This document shows positions 46,701 through 53,552 of a stretch of 64,000 bases of DNA, piece after piece. Position numbers and translations under genes: made by a program. The notes under the pieces are model-generated. The model was not told the origin of the DNA, made no database searches, and worked only from the letters and a program-made list of their open reading frames with translations. This DNA is from Leeuwenhoekiella blandensis MED217 (GTDB taxonomy: Bacteria > Bacteroidota > Bacteroidia > Flavobacteriales > Flavobacteriaceae): positions 4,003,823 to 4,067,822 of the forward strand of contig NZ_CH672395.1 in NCBI RefSeq assembly GCF_000152985.1, read 5' to 3'. How positions within the stretch are numbered: position 1 is the first letter of the stretch; each line of letters begins with the position of its first letter.

Positions 46701-47129
46701 CACCAAACTCCCTGAAGTTGTAAGTCCGTCAAAAGGTTTAAAATCGGGCTTTGTTGTTTTTTTCTTCAGTGCATAGACTCGGCTCAAATTGCCACTGCTG
46801 TTCACCACCTTGCTAGGATCATATTCAAAATACGATTTAGTTAAAAAATCGGGATACACGCTGTACTTGAAATCTAAGGTATCTAGTGATGCATCTGGTT
46901 GTTTTAACCAAAAAAGCGACCGCCCATAATCTACTTCATAAGCTGTTGTATCCAGGATGCTTCCATCTTTTTGAAGCACTTGGAATAAAACAGGATTAAT
47001 ACTTGTCGTATCGATCACCACAGTATCCTTTATGGCCAATCGTTTTGTTCGGCGCAGTTTAGACTGAAAATCCTGTGCAAAACCGGTTGCAGCAATCAGG
47101 AAACACGATATCAAGATCAGGTGGCGCAT
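43713..47129 (-). CDS. very large predicted outer-membrane beta-barrel protein, unknown function
   Basis: About 1138 residues from MRHLILISCF (an ATG two codons upstream is also possible). Signal peptide MRHLILISCFLIAATGFAQ. The N-terminal third has Bacteroidota-specific blocks (LVRGITSGNNQNSTLTSELDLQITGKLSKK, given here as two shorter cores: GITSGNNQNSTLTSEL and DLQITGKLSKK; then IRAGDINLENN and VFVNGILLERGETADYVIDY). The rest is dense alternating beta strands and ends in VQLRALF, with a terminal Phe as in barrels. It resembles conserved hypothetical outer-membrane proteins of T9SS-bearing Bacteroidota; I cannot name a function. Monocistronic. Confidence 0.65.
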   Translation of the reverse strand: MRHLILISCFLIAATGFAQDFQSKLRRTKRLAIKDTVVIDTTSINPVLFQVLQKDGSILDTTAYEVDYGRSLFWLKQPDASLDTLDFKYSVYPDFLTKSYFEYDPSKVVNSSGNLSRVYALKKKTTKPDFKPFDGLTTSGSLVRGITSGNNQNSTLTSELDLQITGKLSKKVSLRTSLQDANIPQQNGGYSQRLDEFDQIFIELYSDMWNIRAGDINLENNISFFGRFTKKVQGLSLSGRLDQENSQTEAFATGALVRGVFTQSRFTGQEGNQGPYKLTGPNGELYVLIVSGSERVFVNGILLERGETADYVIDYNAGEIRFNPTFPITSEMRISVEYQYSEQNFTRIIAYAGGGHQTDDGKLKLRAHVYSENDAKNQPLLQNLNQEQVAVLQSAGDDSEQMIAPSANPDTYNENKILYRKVFRNGQEVFEFSNDPEDELFNVRFTDVGTNQGNYVLTNASAINRIYEYVAPINGIPQGNFEPVARLFAPTQLQMAVLQGAYNPSAKTRISFEGAGSKEDLNLFSDLDDGDNDGFAGRFNVDQTLYEKNEVRQLRAYGTVDYIQNTFRNIERTYAIEFSRDWNLPLFPQGDQTLLTSGLHFQDTAIGVVNYSFEHLNYSQNYSGSRNSIYGNLRFNKLRTQFNASYLKSEADTATTRFFRMNAAAIYGMQKSWIGAKLRAEDNVSRNPVSEVFDPLSQRFQSYEAFVGRGDSTAVFVELGYRYRVNDSLRGNNVQQVNHSDTYYLKSQLIQNENTSLGLYANYRKLRYTEGTASEQSLNSRLLYNQKLFKNLVRLNTVFETSSGTLPQQEFTYVKVDEGLGVYTWKDYNNDGVQQLEEFELAQFQDEADFIRVLLPNQLFVKTHQNKLSQILTVNFQQWSGKKGFQKFASHFYNQTSYLIDRKVLRDGNSFDLNPFEDDDNALGLNLNFRNTLFFNRGKQQYTTSYTYLANTARNLVSLGLQTNELRSHQVSFLHKIKASYLFNLNTALGTNSSASENFAQRNYSLETFELNPKISYLFDDNTRLEAFYSLGTKENSLGALEYLNKQDFGVAFSYSNAEKISFNIEAQYIKNEFEGAAFSPVAYQMLEGLQPGSNFTWNVIAQKRLTKFLDLNLSYFGRKSEDSRTIHTGTVQLRALF

Positions 47130-47248
47130 GGCCATAAAACTACGGGAAAAAGCCTTAACGTTTAGCGATGCAAGACTATTTGTATTGAGAACATCAACAG
47201 AAGATTTCTAGCGAAATAACTACCTTCGCCAAAACCCAAAATTAAAGC

Positions 47249-48016
47249 ATGAAAATAATCACATATAACGTAAACGGAATTCGTGCAGCTATTCGTAAAG
47301 GTCTTCTTGACTGGCTAAAAGCTGCTAACCCAGATGTACTTTTACTGCAAGAAACCAAGGCCCATAAAGAGCAACTAGACATAGATTTGTTTGAAGAAAC
47401 CGGCTACCATGATTATTGGTTTAGCGCACAAAAAAAAGGATACAGCGGCGTAGCGATTTTAAGTAAAAAAGAACCCGATAATATCGTGCACGGCACCGGT
47501 ATTGATTATATGGATCACGAAGGACGTAACATCAGAGCAGACTTTGGCGACCTGAGTGTTATGAGTATGTATTTACCAAGTGGGACAAATGTAGACCGTC
47601 TAGAACATAAGCTAAAATATATGGCAGACTTTCAGGCCTATTCTGAAGAGCTGCGCAAAACACGCCCTAATCTTATCGTGAGTGGCGATTATAATATTTG
47701 CCACGAACCTATAGACATTCACGATCCCGTACGTCTTAAAAATGTAAGTGGTTTTTTACCGGTAGAGCGTGAGTGGCTTAGCGGCTTTATCAACAGTGGT
47801 TTTACAGACAGCTTTAGACATCTTAATCCCAATGTTGAACAATACAGCTGGTGGAGTTATCGCGCAGATGCACGTGCCAATAACAAAGGCTGGCGACTGG
47901 ATTATAATATGGTAAGCGAACCCTTAAAAGACAAGATCAAGCGCGCTGTTATTCTTCCGGAAGCAAAGCATAGTGATCATTGTCCGGCATTGGTAGAGCT
48001 CGATCTCAACACGTAA
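47249..48016 (+). CDS. xth: exodeoxyribonuclease III (AP endonuclease)
   Basis: 255 residues of the EEP fold: LQETKAHKEQ (metal Glu), GYSGVAILSK, SGDYNICH (Asp/Asn) and the terminal HSDHCPALVELDL with the catalytic Asp-His. It repairs abasic sites and 3' blocks in DNA. Usual length. It starts at the ATG after TTAAAGC. The transcript runs into a 120-bp gap before the ompA-type gene. Confidence 0.94.
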   Translation: MKIITYNVNGIRAAIRKGLLDWLKAANPDVLLLQETKAHKEQLDIDLFEETGYHDYWFSAQKKGYSGVAILSKKEPDNIVHGTGIDYMDHEGRNIRADFGDLSVMSMYLPSGTNVDRLEHKLKYMADFQAYSEELRKTRPNLIVSGDYNICHEPIDIHDPVRLKNVSGFLPVEREWLSGFINSGFTDSFRHLNPNVEQYSWWSYRADARANNKGWRLDYNMVSEPLKDKIKRAVILPEAKHSDHCPALVELDLNT

Positions 48017-48921
48017 ACAACCTCAGCACGAGCCTCGGGCTATTTGATTTGGATCATCAGGAAAATGTATTGCTTTTGTCTTAACCGAAGCCAATAATTT
48101 TAACCCCAAAACGTTGATTATAAAAAACAACCATAACCCTATGTTTAGAAAAGTCTGCCTTATCGTGGGCGCTGCCGCCACACTATCTTCGTGTGTTTCA
48201 GCAAAAGTGTATAAAGATCTTGAAGCTCGGTTTGCCAATCTCAAAGCCGAAAATCAAGAATTACAACAAGACCTCTCTCAGGAAGAACGCTTGAGAAAGC
48301 AATTTGAAGATCAAGCAGCTCAGCTAGAAAAAGAGCTCGCTCAAGCGACAAGTGAGCGTGATGATTTACAGCGTAAGTACGCCACAGCGCAAGCCAATCT
48401 TAAGAACTTGCAGGATTCTTATGACGCGCTTGAAGCCAATAGCTCTAAAGCTTTAGCCGAAAACTCAAAGCAAAATCGAGAGCTTTTAGCACAATTAGAT
48501 GAAAAGCAGGCCGATCTCGCCGCTGAACAAAACCGACTGGAAAAAATGCAACGCGATCTCACCGAGCGTTCGCGCCGTGTTGAAGAGTTAGAGTCAATGA
48601 TCGCTGCAAAAGATGCCAAAATGCGTGCATTGAAAGATGCAATTTCTAAAGCCCTCGTAGATTTTGAAGGAAACGGTCTTACCGTAGAACAACGTGACGG
48701 AAAAGTTTATGTTTCGCTAGAGAACAAACTACTTTTTGAAAGCGGAAGCTGGAATGTAGGTGCCAAAGGACGACAAGCAGTAAACCAACTGGGTAGCGTA
48801 TTGGCTCAAAATCCTGAAATCGCTGTTCTGATCGAAGGGCATACCGATGATGTACCGTATGGCGGCAACGGACCTTTAAAAGACAACTGGGATCTTTCTA
48901 CTAAACGCGCTACAGCCATCT

Positions 48922-48929
48922 TAAGTTTG
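48922..48929 (+). promoter_or_regulatory. -7 half of a promoter completed only in the circular IS110 form
   Basis: TAAGTTTG at the extreme left end fits TAnnTTTG. In the inserted state no TTG lies 17-23 nt upstream. If the ends are joined with one copy of the 2-nt core, the right-end TTG (50102-50104) comes to lie 17 nt before it, giving TTG-N17-TAnnTTTG. The predicted transcript would start near 48936, just before the structured RNA. Confidence 0.6.
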
Positions 48930-48935
48930 ATTCTG

Positions 48936-49110
48936 TTTAAATTATAGCATTAATCAGAAAGAACAAAAGAGCAGGTTAAGGTTACTATAGCCGTTGGAAC
49001 TTCAGATTCCGTCAACATTGATAATCACTGCTCTTTTCTACTTAGATTTCGATCAGTTCTGTGAGGCGCTAACCTCGATTTAAAGTTGTTGAACACCAAG
49101 TAGATCGTCC
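48936..49110 (+). ncRNA. predicted IS110 bridge RNA (seekRNA)
   Basis: There are two consecutive stem-loops with large internal loops. Loop 1 is closed by AAAAGAGCAG/CTGCTCTTTT (48965-48974/49028-49037) and has apical stem GGAA/TTCC (48996-48999/49007-49010). Its 5' side CTATAGCCGTT (48985-48995) can pair, with three G-U wobbles, to the strand opposite the left flank CTACAGCCATC (48910-48920). Its 3' side TCAACA (49012-49017) is complementary to the right flank TGTTGA (50123-50128). Loop 2 is closed by TCTACTT/AAGTAGA (49037-49043/49098-49104) with apical GAGG/CCTC (49063-49066/49073-49076). Its 5' side TCAGTTCT (49053-49060) is identical to the element's right end (50114-50121). Its 3' side GATTTAA (49077-49083) can pair with the left end TTAAGTT (48921-48927). 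This is the target-loop/donor-loop plan of IS110 bridge RNAs. Confidence 0.75.
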
Positions 49111-49129
49111 TTTCCAAAATCTAATTGTT

Positions 49130-50095
49130 ATGAGTAAATATAGTGAAACTTATGGAGTAGATATTAGCAAAGATGTCTTTGATGTAGCAAATACAACAGG
49201 CTTTTACCGTCAATACCCTAATACTGTTGCCGGGTTCAAAAAGTTCATTAAAGAGCTTGAAAAATCAGCAATTGTCGTTATGGAAGCAACCGGTTATTAT
49301 CATTATTGTTTAGCACAATTCCTGTTTGAATCTGGCCAACCGGTTTCTGTAGTAAATCCATTATCTGTAAAGAGGTTTATACAGATGCGTTTATCTAAAG
49401 TAAAGACCGATAAGAGTGATGCTAAAGCCATATGTGACTATGCTTTGATCAACCCAGTGCCTTTATATACGGGAAAGGATCAGAATCAAGCAGAATCTCT
49501 ACAACTTCTACGTTTATTAGAGCTGTACTTAAAACAGCGCACTCAGCTAAAGAATAAAATTCACGGAGAGCAAGCTTTAGGTATACCTTCAAAAGCGGTT
49601 TTTAGATCATTGAACAGATCAAAAAAGATATTGGATAAAGAGATAAAATCCCTAGAAACGCGCTTATTATCTCTAGTTAAAGCAGAGCACCAGCAACAGT
49701 TGACTAATTTAAAGAGTATCCCAGGTTTAGGAGATAAAACAGCAGCTTTATTGATCGTGTTAACTGATGGTTTTACCAAATTTGAAACTGCATCGCAGCT
49801 TTGTAGCTTTGCAGGCACAACGCCCACCATACGGCAATCAGGGAGCAGTGTCAGGGGTAAAAGCAGAATCAGTAAAATGGGTAACCAAAAACTCAGAAAT
49901 CTTTTGTTTTTATGTGCCTTCTCTGCAAGTAAATACAATACTGCCTGTAGGAAAATTTATGAACGTATTATAGCAAAAGGCAAAAGTAAAAAGCTAGCAC
50001 TAATAGCAGTTATAAATAAACTAATAAAACAAGCTTTTGCAATCGCAAAGAGCGGCTTGCCCTATGACCCAAATTATGCGACAAAATTGAACTAA
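49130..50095 (+). CDS. IS110-family DEDD transposase (recombinase)
   Basis: 321 residues. The N-terminal RuvC-like DEDD domain shows GVDISKDVFDV (first Asp), VVMEATGYYHY (Glu), and KTDKSDAKAICDYAL (Asp pair). A helical linker is followed by the C-terminal Transposase_20 domain with SIPGLGDKTAALLI, LCSFAGTTPTIRQSGSS and GKSRISKMGNQKLRNLLFL, which holds the candidate nucleophile serine (GSSVRGKS). Complete and without frameshift, so the element may be active. The ATG follows the structured left end by about 20 nt. Confidence 0.95.
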   Translation: MSKYSETYGVDISKDVFDVANTTGFYRQYPNTVAGFKKFIKELEKSAIVVMEATGYYHYCLAQFLFESGQPVSVVNPLSVKRFIQMRLSKVKTDKSDAKAICDYALINPVPLYTGKDQNQAESLQLLRLLELYLKQRTQLKNKIHGEQALGIPSKAVFRSLNRSKKILDKEIKSLETRLLSLVKAEHQQQLTNLKSIPGLGDKTAALLIVLTDGFTKFETASQLCSFAGTTPTIRQSGSSVRGKSRISKMGNQKLRNLLFLCAFSASKYNTACRKIYERIIAKGKSKKLALIAVINKLIKQAFAIAKSGLPYDPNYATKLN

Positions 50096-50327
50096 ATACT
50101 CTTGGATTTTAACTCAGTTCTTTGTTGAGATTTTACGTCAAAATGCACAGATTGATCCTAAAAATCTTACCGCTGCCGGTCGTGGTGAGTTTGCTCCGGT
50201 TGCTACAAACAGTACCGCAGAAGGTAAAGCAAAAAACAGAAGAATTGAAGTCATTCTTACGCCTAAGCTAGATGAAGTAACTAAGTTGCTCAACGATATC
50301 TAGCATCTAAACACCAACAAACGTGGC

Positions 50328-50358
50328 AAACCCCGGCTTTTAAAGTCGGGGTTTTCTT
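50328..50358 (+). terminator. intrinsic terminator of the split ompA-type gene
   Basis: AAACCCCG..C-TTTTAAA-G..CGGGGTTTT then CTTTT (50328-50335 with 50347-50354). Confidence 0.85.
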
Positions 50359-50497
50359 TTGTCTATTACGTCCTAAAAGAGACCGGTCAAAAACCTTTTC
50401 CGTAGAAACACCGTACATATAAGTAAGTGATTCACAACTCTCAGTTCAGTTCCGCTTCAAACGATATAGATATGTAACAACTTTAAATACGATCATT

Positions 50498-50974
50498 ATG
50501 AATAGAAAAGAATTTATTTTTTCGGTAGGAAAAGGAGTATTAATTGCGTGTTCGGGCGCTTGTATGATGTCTTCGTGTAGTTCTGGCGACGATGCCGGTA
50601 TGGAAACTATGGGAGGGTCACAAAGCGGTTCTGGAGGAAATTCTGGGAGCAGCGGCACTATGGTGAACCTTGAGATCTCAGAGCTTCCCAATGTAGGTGA
50701 TCAAAAACGCGTGAGCAACGTACTGTTCATTCGCATAGCTACAGGCAATGACGTATCTTCTTTTGTCGCAACAGAGGCGGTTTGCCCGCATCAGGGTGGA
50801 CAATTGGTTTTTCAAAGCGAGGAGAATGTGATTGAATGTCAGCTGCATTTTGCACAATATGAAGTGGATGGCGACACGGTGCAAGGCCCACAAAATTCTG
50901 CAGGAAGCACGCGTGACCTAAGAATTTATGCGACCTCTTTAGATGGAAACACTTTAACGGCAACTGTAAGCTAA
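50498..50974 (+). CDS. Rieske [2Fe-2S] lipoprotein
   Basis: 158 residues. The N-terminal signal ends in a Cys-rich stretch (SGACMMSSCSSGDD) suited to lipidation. A Ser/Gly-rich linker (about 38-54) leads to a Rieske domain with cluster ligands Cys96-x-His98 (CPHQGG) and Cys114-x2-His117 (CQLHF). The second loop lacks the usual Cys-x-x-His-Gly ending (FAQYEV instead of HG). It looks like a single electron-transfer protein at the envelope; no oxidoreductase partner is adjacent. The downstream aldo/keto reductase is 44 bp away but has its own AT-rich leader. Confidence 0.85.
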   Translation: MNRKEFIFSVGKGVLIACSGACMMSSCSSGDDAGMETMGGSQSGSGGNSGSSGTMVNLEISELPNVGDQKRVSNVLFIRIATGNDVSSFVATEAVCPHQGGQLVFQSEENVIECQLHFAQYEVDGDTVQGPQNSAGSTRDLRIYATSLDGNTLTATVS

Positions 50975-51018
50975 AACCAGTAGACATTGTAATACCTTCG
51001 CAAGAAATTCAGATTTAA

Positions 51019-52053
51019 ATGCGATACACAAAACTACCCGGTACTTCAATTGACGTAAGTAAAATTTGCTTAGGTACCATGACGTGGGGCGAGCAAAACA
51101 CCGAGGCAGAAGGTCACGCTCAGCTTGATTATGCTATAGAACAAGGTGTAAATTTTATAGATACTGCAGAATTATATAGCGTTCCCGCTCGTGCAGAAAC
51201 CTACGGAAGCACAGAACGCATTATTGGTTCTTGGTTGAAGAATAGAGGAAAACGTGATGATCTCATTATTGCCTCAAAAATTGCAGGCCCTGCTGAAATG
51301 TCTAAACATATTCGTACCGGCGGCTATACCAAAGCAGAGTTTAAAGATGCGATTCACAAAAGTTTAAAACGCCTACAAACCGATTATATCGACCTGTATC
51401 AACTGCATTGGCCGGAGCGAAATACCAACTATTTTGGGAAATTGGGCTACACCCACGACCCTGAAGAACAATGGCAAGATAATTTTAAGAAGATTCTTGA
51501 AGACCTTAAGGAATTTGTAAAAGAAGGACTTATAAGACACGTAGGTGTAAGTAATGAAACGGCGTATGGTTTATCGCGCTATATGGAAGAAAGTCGCAAA
51601 GGACTTCCTAAAATGATCACCGTGCAAAACCCGTATAATTTGCTCAACCGTAAAGACGAAATTGGTCTCACCGAAATTATGCAGCGCGAAGAAGTGGGAT
51701 ATCTCGCATATTCTCCTTTAGGTTTTGGAACCCTCAGCGGAAAATACATTGAACAAACAGATACTGAAGCTTCCCGCATCAATAAGTTTCCACAGTATAG
51801 CAGGTATTCTAATGAGCAAGCTGTAGCGGCAACCAAGCGCTATCTCGATCTTGCTAAAAAACACAATTTATCACTCACGCAACTGGCTTTAGCCTTTGTA
51901 ACCGGCAGGCCTTTTATGACTTCAAATATTATAGGAGCCACAAACCTTGAACAATTGAAAGAAAATATAGGCAGTGTAAACATTGAGCTTTCTTCAGAAA
52001 TTCTAGAGGAAATAGAAGCTATACATAAAGCGATCCCAAATCCTGCTCCTTAA
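51019..52053 (+). CDS. aldo/keto reductase (Tas-like)
   Basis: 344 residues, a TIM-barrel NADPH-dependent carbonyl reductase. Catalytic tetrad positions: Asp48 and Tyr53 (FIDTAELYSV), the Lys in IIASKIAG and the His in LYQLHWPE. The late cofactor region is NIIGATNLEQLKENIGS. The closest family is Tas (GTMTWGEQNTEAEGHAQLDYA). The physiological substrate is unknown. Confidence 0.92.
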   Translation: MRYTKLPGTSIDVSKICLGTMTWGEQNTEAEGHAQLDYAIEQGVNFIDTAELYSVPARAETYGSTERIIGSWLKNRGKRDDLIIASKIAGPAEMSKHIRTGGYTKAEFKDAIHKSLKRLQTDYIDLYQLHWPERNTNYFGKLGYTHDPEEQWQDNFKKILEDLKEFVKEGLIRHVGVSNETAYGLSRYMEESRKGLPKMITVQNPYNLLNRKDEIGLTEIMQREEVGYLAYSPLGFGTLSGKYIEQTDTEASRINKFPQYSRYSNEQAVAATKRYLDLAKKHNLSLTQLALAFVTGRPFMTSNIIGATNLEQLKENIGSVNIELSSEILEEIEAIHKAIPNPAP

Positions 52054-52078
52054 GCAAAACAGTAAACAAGGCATCAAA

Positions 52079-52197
52079 CCCTTTGGCGGTGCCAATAAAC
52101 TACCTCAGGGCAAGCCTATGAGGCATTGCTTAGAAACAAATTTTTAATTTCGAGGCAAACCTCGGGGTGTAAAACCCTTTGGCGGTGCCAATAAAAA
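52079..52197 (+). repeat. dispersed flavobacterial intergenic repeat, copy C (longest)
   Basis: Contains two GGCGGTGCCAATAAA blocks (52085-52099 and 52181-52195). Between them lie CTACCTCAGGGCAAGCCT, TGAGGCATTGCTTAGAAACA and CGAGGCAAACCTCGG. The first and last parts match copies A and B. It ends directly on a strong palindromic terminator. Confidence 0.85.
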
Positions 52198-52220
52198 AGC
52201 CGCTTTAAAGCGGCTTTTTT
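52193..52220. terminator. perfect 28-nt palindromic terminator
   Basis: AAAAAAGCCGCTTT joined to AAAGCGGCTTTTTT; it is symmetrical, so it can act on both strands. It terminates the aldo/keto reductase transcript. Confidence 0.85.
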
Positions 52221-52272
52221 ATTTATAGCTTTGTCCCGTCCTGAAATAAGTTGACACAAATTCGACTTATTT

Positions 52273-52668
52273 ATGAAAGACTCAGAAGGAGCTGAGAAGA
52301 AACGCACTCAGCGTGATTACAATTTAGGCTTTAAATTGGCGGTTGTATCTCAGGTAGAAAAGGGCGAAATGACTTATAAGCAAGCCCAAAAAGCATATGG
52401 TATTCAAGGAAGGAGTACTGTTTTGGTTTGGTTACGCAAACACGGTAACTTAGACTGGAGTAAACCAAAGACAAGACTTACCTGTAACACAATGAAAGAA
52501 ACACCTGCTCAAAAGATCAAGAGGCTTGAAAAAGAGCTATCAGATGAGAAGCTTAAAAATAAGATTCTCAACACGATGATCGACATCTCAGATCAGCAAT
52601 ACGGAACTTCTATTCGAAAAAAGCATTTGCCCAATCAATCCAACGAATCCGGCAAGAACACCGACTAA
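52273..52668 (+). CDS. IS3-family OrfA (HTH, DNA-binding subunit)
   Basis: 131 residues. The HTH_Tnp_1 helix-turn-helix (YNLGFKLAVVSQVEKGEMTY; KQAQKAYGIQGRSTVLVWLR) is followed by a leucine-zipper-like coiled coil (PAQKIKRLEKELSDEKLKNK). It reads through the slippery A6G to stop at 52668; ribosomes that slip back one base continue into OrfB. The normal product alone usually acts as a regulator of transposition. Confidence 0.93.
   Translation: MKDSEGAEKKRTQRDYNLGFKLAVVSQVEKGEMTYKQAQKAYGIQGRSTVLVWLRKHGNLDWSKPKTRLTCNTMKETPAQKIKRLEKELSDEKLKNKILNTMIDISDQQYGTSIRKKHLPNQSNESGKNTD
52617..52623 (+). other. programmed -1 frameshift site A-AAA-AAG
   Basis: The heptamer is in the correct phase relative to orfA (A AAA AAG). 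Slipping -1 gives K-A-F-A-Q... and stays open through the OrfB frame, yielding one OrfAB transposase. This is the standard IS3 arrangement. Confidence 0.88.
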
Positions 52669-52688
52669 GCCTGTCACGTTGTTGCAGA

Positions 52689-53510
52689 TTGTTTGGGATA
52701 AGCAGACAGGCTGTCTATCAATCAGAAAAGCGAGAACAGATAAGAGCTGATGAACTTGCTTTAATCAAACCGCTGATTTTAAGGGTCCGCCGGCAAATGC
52801 CAAGGCTAGGCACTCGTAAACTGTATTATTTACTCAAGGTTGAGTTTCAAAAGATGGGAGTTAAAATAGGCAGAGATGCCCTATTTGACTATCTCAGGTC
52901 AGAATCAATGCTTATAAAACAAAAAAAGAATTACACAAGAACAACAGATTCTAGGCATTGGCTAAAAAAACACCCCAACCTGATGAAAGATGTTACCCCC
53001 GTAAGACCAGAGCAATACTTTGTAAGCGATATTACTTACATCAAGAGTAGAGAAAGAACTCACTATCTTTCCTTGGTGACAGACGCTTTTAGCAGAAAAA
53101 TAATGGGCTACCACCTAAGTGATGATATGAGTGCAGAAAATGTAGTTAAAGCAATGAAAATGGCTAATAAAAGTAGAACCACATCAAGCGAGGTAATACA
53201 CCATTCTGACAGAGGCTTGCAATATTGCTCCTCGTTATATCAAACTCAATTGAAGCGATCAAATGCATTACCATCAATGACAGATGGGTATGACTGCTAT
53301 CAAAATGCGTTAGCAGAACGAATTAACGGGATATTGAAGGAAGAGTTCTTCATAAACAAATGCAATACAGGTAAAGAACTCAGACTGTTGATTCAGCAGT
53401 CAATAAAAACATATAACAATGAAAGACCACATCTAAGCCTTAACTACAAAACACCTAATTTTATACACAACAAAAAATCCGGTGAAGCTAGCTTCACCGG
53501 ATTGATTTAA
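52689..53510 (+). CDS. IS3-family OrfB (DDE integrase core), part of OrfAB
   Basis: 273 residues counted from an internal TTG. The frame is open back to the slippery site, and the natural product is probably the OrfAB fusion. N-terminal HTH_21 region (LPRLGTRKLYYLLKVEF-like: MPRLGTRKLYYLLKVEFQKM), then an rve integrase core with the triad Asp (FVSDITYIKS), Asp (VIHHSDRGLQYCS) and Glu (NALAERINGILKEEF). Complete, no stop codons. Confidence 0.93.
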   Translation: MFGISRQAVYQSEKREQIRADELALIKPLILRVRRQMPRLGTRKLYYLLKVEFQKMGVKIGRDALFDYLRSESMLIKQKKNYTRTTDSRHWLKKHPNLMKDVTPVRPEQYFVSDITYIKSRERTHYLSLVTDAFSRKIMGYHLSDDMSAENVVKAMKMANKSRTTSSEVIHHSDRGLQYCSSLYQTQLKRSNALPSMTDGYDCYQNALAERINGILKEEFFINKCNTGKELRLLIQQSIKTYNNERPHLSLNYKTPNFIHNKKSGEASFTGLI

Positions 53511-53552
53511 ACTTTTAAAAACTGTCAACCTATTTTAGGACGACTCACTTTG

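Larger units (their letters stand above)
48921..50122 (+). mobile_element. IS110-family insertion sequence inside an ompA-type gene
   Basis: About 1.2 kb including a 2-nt repeat TT at each junction (48921-48922 and 50121-50122; CT shifted by one base is equally possible). It has no terminal inverted repeats, as expected for IS110. A roughly 200-nt non-coding left end precedes one DEDD transposase gene and a 27-nt right end. The boundaries come from the broken OmpA frame and are good to a few bases. This layout, with the long non-coding stretch before the gene, is that of the IS110 group proper rather than IS1111. Confidence 0.88.
48141..50303 (+). pseudogene. OmpA-family lipoprotein gene split by the IS110 element
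   Basis: The 5' part (48141-48921) encodes a lipoprotein signal (Cys18, TLSSC/V), a long coiled coil (about 25-165) and the start of an OmpA peptidoglycan-binding domain (LLFESGSWNVGAKGRQAV; IEGHTDDVPYGG; WDLSTKRATAI). The frame then enters the insertion and stops at 48947 after a few foreign residues. The 3' part (50122-50303) continues in the same frame: VEILRQNAQIDPKNLTAAGR ... NRRIEVILTP ... LLNDI. Removing 1200 bp restores one frame of about 320 residues. As it stands the OmpA domain lacks its last 60 residues, including NRRIEV. Loss of wall anchoring is likely. Terminator at 50328-50358 intact. Confidence 0.93.
52232..53547 (+). mobile_element. complete IS3-family insertion sequence with 3-bp target duplication
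   Basis: 1316 bp with TG...CA ends. The imperfect inverted repeats TG...CGTCCTgAAATAaGTTGACA (52232-52256) and its counterpart (53523-53547, read on the other strand) differ at a few positions. The flanks 52229-52231 and 53548-53550 are both CTT, a 3-bp target duplication typical of IS3. It carries orfA and orfB with an intact frameshift signal. It landed 6 bp past the stop of the FKBP gene without damaging it. Confidence 0.93.

Noticed and set aside
48922-48947. Residues LSLILFKL as the true C-terminus of the OmpA protein
   Set aside because: They are encoded by the IS110 left end; the real C-terminus continues in frame at 50122.
52116-52307. Minus-strand open frame of 63 codons
   Set aside because: Same repeat-derived translation; it also runs through a terminator and the IS3 end.
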